Assembly: GCA_036502105.1 (NCBI GenBank)
Contig: DASXZE010000357.1
Location: 1 to 9,239 of the forward strand
Reading direction: 5' to 3'
Length of the DNA: 9,239 bases
Source of the DNA: Angelobacter sp036502105
GTDB lineage: Bacteria > Acidobacteriota > Terriglobia > Terriglobales > Acidobacteriaceae
This document shows positions 6,089 through 9,239 of the stretch, in pieces; positions within the stretch are counted from its first letter, which is position 1; every line of letters begins with the position of its first letter. The notes under the pieces were generated by a model. That model saw only the letters and a list, made by a program, of their open reading frames with translations. It did no database searches and was not told where the DNA came from. A program made the position numbers and the translations under genes.

Positions 6089-6129
6089 AAGAAAGGGCTT
6101 TACCCTCTGTGTAGATAAAGCCCTTTCTT
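6089..6129. terminator. Long perfect hairpin between convergent genes
   Basis: AAGAAAGGGCTTTA (6089-6102) and TAAAGCCCTTTCTT (6116-6129) form a perfect 14-bp stem with a 13-base loop. It separates the convergent hydrolase (stop 6028) and SDR (stop 6192). On the minus strand the stem runs straight into TTTAT, giving a T-rich 3' side; on the plus strand the T-rich arm end CTTTCTT is followed by CC. It probably works as a bidirectional terminator and is stronger for the minus-strand gene. It lies within the repeat copy 2 unit. Confidence 0.65.
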
Positions 6130-6191
6130 CCAAATCCGCGGTAAATTCTTTTGCCTCTCCGCGCCTTCGTGGTGAAAAAGGTTTTAGCTTT

Positions 6192-6854
6192 TCAGCAAAG
6201 ACTGTTGATGTCTGCATTCTCCAGCCAGCGCTTAGGCGCGCCTTGCCTTGCCACTGTGAGCATGGCGCGGCCAATGCATTCTGTGGTGGTTACGAACTTG
6301 GGGAAGAGCAGCTTCAAGACTGGATAGAACGGTTTTATCACCGCATAAATAGCCCCGTACCAGGCCGTCTTGGTGCGAATCCCGTGGAGCGGCTGGATAT
6401 ATCCCGGACGAAACATGTAAGCCGCCTTAAACGGCATCTTAAGCAGGTCGTTTTCTGTTTTGCCTTTAACGCGCGCCCACATGCTGCGGCCTTGCTCTGT
6501 GCTGTCAGTGCCCGTGCCGGAAACATAAATAAATGTCATGGATGGATTGAGGCGGACCAGAGTCTGGGCCACCGCAAGGGTCAGATCATATGTGATGCGG
6601 CGATAGTCTTCTTCCTTCATGCCTACAGAAGAAACGCCGAGACAGAAGAAGCATGCGTCATAACCAGAGAGCTGGCCTTCAATCGGGGAAAGATTGGCAA
6701 GGTCTTTTTGCGCGATCTCCTGCAGCTTGGCGTGTTGCTGCCCGGTCACACTGCGGCCAATCGTTAAGACGCTCTCCACATCCGGCGCCAGCAGACATTC
6801 GCGCAGCACGCCCTGGCCAACCATGCCTGTCGCGCCAAATAGAATTACCTTCAT
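6192..6854 (-). CDS. Atypical SDR, NAD(P)-binding oxidoreductase-like (HTATIP2/TIP30-like)
   Basis: This 220-residue single-domain protein starts at ATG 6854 with GGAG five bases upstream. The N-terminus MKVILFGATGMVG gives the Rossmann turn GATGMVG (7-13), which binds NAD(P). Further landmarks are GRS (33-35) after the second strand, CLGVSS (71-76), VSGTGTDS (111-118), and MWARVKGKTEN (125-135), where an active-site-like Lys130 is present but the usual Tyr four residues earlier is Trp126. RPGYIQP (149-155) follows. I recognise this layout from small NAD-dependent epimerase/dehydratase-family proteins related to human HTATIP2/TIP30, in which WxxxK appears to be common. Activity and substrate are unknown; a nucleotide-sensing or weak reductase role is possible. 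It is cytosolic, with no signal peptide. It is divergent from the DUF2891 gene and convergent with the hydrolase. Confidence 0.85.
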   Translation of the reverse strand: MKVILFGATGMVGQGVLRECLLAPDVESVLTIGRSVTGQQHAKLQEIAQKDLANLSPIEGQLSGYDACFFCLGVSSVGMKEEDYRRITYDLTLAVAQTLVRLNPSMTFIYVSGTGTDSTEQGRSMWARVKGKTENDLLKMPFKAAYMFRPGYIQPLHGIRTKTAWYGAIYAVIKPFYPVLKLLFPKFVTTTECIGRAMLTVARQGAPKRWLENADINSLC

Positions 6855-6957
6855 CGTCTCTCCATGATTTTTCCTCGAATGGCGATTGGCCTGAGTGCCG
6901 GCAGCAGGGAATCAAGTCGTCTGCAATTTGCGAATAATAATGCTACATTGTGCAGTC

Positions 6958-8136
6958 ATGAAAAAGCAGGCGTTGCCGGTCTTTATTTCTGCGTTGATTA
7001 TTGCAGCCTTCATTTTTCTTGTGCCTGTCACCGGCTCTTGTCTGGGGCAGCCACAAAAACAAATCATGCCAAATCAATCTTCATTGCCACATGCTGAATT
7101 GAACGCTGAAGCCGCGCAGCGTTTCGCCCAACTGGCGCTGGATTGCGTACATAAAGAGTATCCCAATAAGCTGGCGCATTCCTTGAATAGCGACGCAGAC
7201 GTCGCTCCGCCGCGCAAACTGACTCCGGCGTTTTATGGATGTTACGACTGGCACTCGTCCGTCCACGGACACTGGCTGCTTGCTCGGCTCGCCCGCACAT
7301 TTCCCGATGCGTCGTTCACCCCCGCAGCGATTGCAGCACTAAAACAGAGCTTGACCAAACAAAACATCGCGCAGGAAGTGATCTACTTGAAAGCTGATGG
7401 GCGCGCCAGCTTTGAGCGTCCTTACGGGTTAGTGTGGCTTCTGCAACTAGGCGGCGAACTGCGCGAATGGGGCAAGACCGACGCCACAGCCCGCGAACTT
7501 TCAACCAATCTGCTGCCGCTGAAGCAAGCTGCCACCGAACGGCTGAAAACATGGCTACCCAAGCTCTCGCATCCAGTGCGCTCTGGCGAGCATAGCCAGA
7601 CTGCCTTCGCTCTGGGTTTGATCATTGACTACGCGCGCAGCACCGGCGACCAGAGCTTCTTAGATAAAGACTTTCTCAACATGCTGCTCGGCAAGGCGCG
7701 TGAGTTTTATTCAAGCGACAAAAATTGTCCGCTGGCTTACGAGCCTTCAGGCGAAGACTTTCTCTCCCCGTGCCTGGCGGAAGCAGACGCCATGCGGCGC
7801 GTGCTTTCGCCTGCTGATTTTGCGCAATGGCTGCATCAGTTCATGCCGCAGATTTCCACGGGGGACTCATGGCTGCATCCAGAAAAATCACCCGACCAAT
7901 CTGATCCCAAGCTCGCGCATATTGACGGCCTGAATCTCAGTCGCGCATGGATGCTGGAAGGCATTGCCTCTGGCTTGCCAAAGAATGATCCACGCATTGC
8001 TGTTTTAGAGCGGACTGTTGCAGCGCATCGCAATGCCGGGCTGGCCGCCGTAACCGGCGAACACTATGAAGGCGGACACTGGCTGGGAAGCTTTGCCGTG
8101 TATCTCACCACACGCAGAGGCATCGCCACGCGCTAG
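6958..8136 (+). CDS. Exported DUF2891 family protein
   Basis: From ATG 6958 the protein has 392 residues. In-frame GTG 6895 and ATG 6940 are possible, but only the 6958 start puts a basic MKKQ directly before the hydrophobic signal segment (6-25). No start here has a clear Shine-Dalgarno. The mature domain shows the conserved blocks I associate with DUF2891: YDWHSSVHGHW (96-106), ERPYGLVW (153-160), SGEHSQTAF (209-217), YEPSGEDFLSPCLAEAD (261-277), and HYEGGHWLGSFAVYL (369-383). The many His, Trp, Glu and Asp residues on helix-rich segments suggest an (alpha/alpha)-barrel resembling carbohydrate-active enzymes, but the family has no established function as far as I know. Signal cleavage probably lies near residues 28-36. 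The gene is alone, divergent from the SDR and convergent with the VOC gene (19 bp between stops), and nothing around it points to a pathway. Confidence 0.85.
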   Translation: MKKQALPVFISALIIAAFIFLVPVTGSCLGQPQKQIMPNQSSLPHAELNAEAAQRFAQLALDCVHKEYPNKLAHSLNSDADVAPPRKLTPAFYGCYDWHSSVHGHWLLARLARTFPDASFTPAAIAALKQSLTKQNIAQEVIYLKADGRASFERPYGLVWLLQLGGELREWGKTDATARELSTNLLPLKQAATERLKTWLPKLSHPVRSGEHSQTAFALGLIIDYARSTGDQSFLDKDFLNMLLGKAREFYSSDKNCPLAYEPSGEDFLSPCLAEADAMRRVLSPADFAQWLHQFMPQISTGDSWLHPEKSPDQSDPKLAHIDGLNLSRAWMLEGIASGLPKNDPRIAVLERTVAAHRNAGLAAVTGEHYEGGHWLGSFAVYLTTRRGIATR

Positions 8137-8155
8137 CTCTGATTGTTAAGCGTGC

Positions 8156-8521
8156 TCAGCGCCGATGCTGATACAGGCTCATCACGTTTCCACCGGGATC
8201 GCGAAACAGGGCCGTAAGCTCAGGTGCATGAGCGCCAACCGGCTCCACGATTTCGCAGCCAGCAGCTACGATCAGATCAATCGTCGCTGCAATATCATCC
8301 ACCATAATAGAAACGACCATGCCGGAAGCTGAGGCGGGCTGGCGTCCAAGAAACCATGTGCCGCTCACTTGATTTACGCCGTCATCAAAACCCACTGAGC
8401 CATCGCCCCGCTTTCTCACGTCCCATCCAAAAATATTTTGGTAGAACTCCGCGGAGCGATCAATGTCCGCGGCAGGCATCTCGATATAGCAAATCTTGCC
8501 ATTTCCAAACGTAGGAGCCAT
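8156..8521 (-). CDS. VOC family protein (glyoxalase/bleomycin-resistance-like)
   Basis: This 121-residue protein starts at ATG 8521 with AGGA seven bases upstream and has normal single-domain VOC length. Two beta-alpha-beta-beta-beta modules are visible. The first begins CYIEMPAADIDRSAEFYQN (11-29) and continues with FGWDVR (31-36). The second begins VSIMVDDIAATIDLIVAAG (70-88) and ends TALFRDPGGNVMSLYQ (103-118). The DPGGN turn and the final LYQ strand are typical of this superfamily, which includes glyoxalase I, fosfomycin- and bleomycin-resistance proteins and dioxygenases. Glu14 and other acidic positions might bind metal, but a full His/Glu set is not evident, so enzymatic activity is uncertain. 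It is cytosolic. A perfect AGTTCT/AGAACT dyad lies 17 nt upstream of the start and may control it. Confidence 0.88.
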   Translation of the reverse strand: MAPTFGNGKICYIEMPAADIDRSAEFYQNIFGWDVRKRGDGSVGFDDGVNQVSGTWFLGRQPASASGMVVSIMVDDIAATIDLIVAAGCEIVEPVGAHAPELTALFRDPGGNVMSLYQHRR

Positions 8522-8537
8522 TTGTTTTTCCTTGAAA

Positions 8538-8555
8538 AGTTCTCACATAAGAACT
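8538..8555 (-). promoter_or_regulatory. AGTTCT-N6-AGAACT dyad upstream of the VOC gene
   Basis: Perfect 6-bp arms, AGTTCT (8538-8543) and AGAACT (8550-8555), flank a 6-base spacer, 17 nt upstream of the VOC start codon and next to its AGGA ribosome site. It could be a repressor operator or a small mRNA hairpin limiting translation. Three further AGTTC copies follow within 85 bp (8599, 8607, 8634), which favours a protein-binding cluster. Confidence 0.45.
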
Positions 8556-8557
8556 AG

Positions 8558-8587
8558 GTGACTCATGCTAACGAGCCAACGTATCAT
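8558..8587 (+). promoter_or_regulatory. Candidate promoter for the RNA at 8594-8686
   Basis: GTGACT (8558-8563) matches the -35 consensus at four of six positions and TATCAT (8582-8587) matches the -10 at five of six, with 18 bp between them. The predicted start is near 8594, which is just at the CCTTAGTT arm of the structured element described next. Its position is what makes it interesting; the hexamers alone are only moderate. Confidence 0.35.
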
Positions 8588-8593
8588 CCCGCA

Positions 8594-8686
8594 ACCTTAG
8601 TTCAGAAGTTCATTGCAGAGATTATGAAATTTGAGTTCTGAAAATTCAATGCTCTCAGCTGTCTTAACAAAACTAAGGCTTTTTTT
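8594..8686 (+). ncRNA. Candidate small RNA or attenuator leader
   Basis: This roughly 93-nt stretch lies between the VOC start and the receiver-like gene, with a candidate promoter before it and an intrinsic terminator at its end. CCTTAGTT (8595-8602) is complementary to AACTAAGG (8671-8678), and TTCAGAA (8601-8607) to TTCTGAA (8636-8642). The 8671-8678 segment also forms the 3' arm of the terminator, so the two folds exclude each other. It may be a free-standing small RNA, or a leader controlling the gene that starts at 8778. This is inferred from base pairing only and no known RNA family is recognised. Confidence 0.3.
8661..8686 (+). terminator. Intrinsic terminator without a coding gene before it
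   Basis: GTCTTA (8661-8666) and TAAGGC (8674-8679) form a 6-bp stem with one G-U pair and a 7-base loop, followed at once by seven T (8680-8686). It points on the plus strand, but the nearest plus-strand gene upstream ends at 8136 and a minus-strand gene lies between. It therefore most likely ends a short local transcript or acts as a conditional terminator in the leader of the gene at 8778. Confidence 0.5.
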
Positions 8687-8777
8687 ACTTGCATTCATGC
8701 CGCCAAGAGGAGAATACTTTCAGCAACATAGCTTGAGAGTTAGAAAATAAGAATTAAGGTAAGACGGATTAAAATAT

Positions 8778-9158
8778 ATGCGTCCAGCAGTCCTTTCTAT
8801 TTCCGGGGAAAGGGTGTTGTCCCCTATCCGCAACGCCGTTTTGGCGCATGCTGGATACGGTGTCATCCCCGTTTTTACGGTTGAAGCCGCTCTCAACATT
8901 CTGCGCTTTCGCCACGTCTGTGCCATTGTGATTGCCAACTCCGTATCCTTGCCAGACCGCCAGTTGGTGTGCTCTGAAGGGCATAATCGGCACGTGCCAT
9001 CCGTGGTGCTCGATCCTTATGATCAGGGCGCGGAAGACCAATCTGAGCTGCATGTAAATCCGCTCGATGGCCCTGAAGCTTTTCTTGACGCGCTGGCCAG
9101 CCTGATGCAGCGCGATCATCGGCCATGCATTACCGGAGAGACTGCTAAACTGGCTTAA
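8778..9158 (+). CDS. Degenerate response-regulator receiver-like protein
   Basis: This single-domain protein has 126 residues from ATG 8778, with only a weak GGA 9 nt upstream. The layout is that of a CheY-like receiver: first strand AVLSIS (4-9), helix to about 24, HAGYGVIPVF (24-33), third strand CAIVIANS (48-55), fourth strand VPSVVLDP (73-80), and a final helix PEAFLDALASLM (99-110). The phosphorylation residues are missing. The acidic pair after strand 1 is SGE, the Asp after strand 3 is Asn54/Ser55, the Ser/Thr after strand 4 is Asp79, and the Lys before the last Pro is Asn94. It is therefore a pseudo-receiver, probably acting by protein binding rather than phosphotransfer. Short receiver-like proteins of this sort are frequent in Acidobacteriota, as I recall. 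No kinase or output domain is adjacent. Its upstream region holds a possible attenuator. Confidence 0.75.
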   Translation: MRPAVLSISGERVLSPIRNAVLAHAGYGVIPVFTVEAALNILRFRHVCAIVIANSVSLPDRQLVCSEGHNRHVPSVVLDPYDQGAEDQSELHVNPLDGPEAFLDALASLMQRDHRPCITGETAKLA

Positions 9159-9239
9159 ATGCCACGTAAAGCGCCACGTATAGTACCCCAGATTCCTTCG
9201 TCCCAAAATAAGCCTGGGCAAAATAGCCTTGTGTCATCA

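Noticed and set aside
6243..6767. Plus-strand 174-codon frame inside the SDR gene
   Set aside because: It is entirely antisense to a well-recognised NAD(P)-binding protein with its own ribosome site; its translation shows no motif.
8769..9221. Minus-strand 150-codon frame at the right edge
   Set aside because: It is antisense to the receiver-like gene, which has a recognisable strand/helix pattern; this frame has no domain features and a composition typical of a shadow.

Overview
The window looks like ordinary chromosomal sequence from a soil-type bacterium, most likely an Acidobacteriota (Terriglobia/Koribacter-like) member. The reasons are moderate-to-high GC, many single genes on alternating strands with exported products of unknown role, and an intergenic repeat built around a GGCACGG..CCGTGCC hairpin beside GTATCAGGGCAC. 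I associate that repeat with acidobacterial genomes from memory only. There is no phage, IS element, CRISPR array, tRNA or rRNA, and no obvious transferred island.

Layout: 1-510 has no convincing gene. It holds repeat copies, an intrinsic terminator and a 9-bp tandem repeat. A secreted HELSH zinc-peptidase-like protein follows (511-1236, minus). It is divergent from a secreted protein resembling the T6SS-associated VasI domain (1505-2119, plus), whose upstream region can fold into stacked hairpins. Next come a terminator, an MFS anion/cation symporter-type transporter (2299-3618, plus), and a convergent FAD monooxygenase (3640-4806, minus). The monooxygenase is divergent from an exported epoxide-hydrolase-like alpha/beta hydrolase (5102-6028, plus), and the shared upstream region carries a strong TTGT/ACAA operator-like element. 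A second repeat copy with a long hairpin (6044-6129) separates this from an atypical SDR (6192-6854, minus). That is divergent from an exported DUF2891 protein (6958-8136, plus), followed by a convergent VOC protein (8156-8521, minus). A 256-bp AT-rich regulatory gap then precedes a degenerate receiver-domain protein (8778-9158, plus).

How the genes may work together: no multi-gene operon is visible. Every gene is flanked by an opposite-strand gene, a terminator or a long gap. The closest thing to a functional group is the transporter, monooxygenase and hydrolase (2299-6028), which could serve uptake and oxidation of a small organic or aromatic compound. The compartments do not match neatly, because the monooxygenase is cytosolic and the hydrolase is exported. 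No complete new multi-gene system is evident. The most interesting signals are non-coding: the candidate leader or small RNA with mutually exclusive hairpins at 8594-8686, the AGTTC half-site cluster at 8538-8639, and the TTGT/ACAA dyads at 4883-4905.
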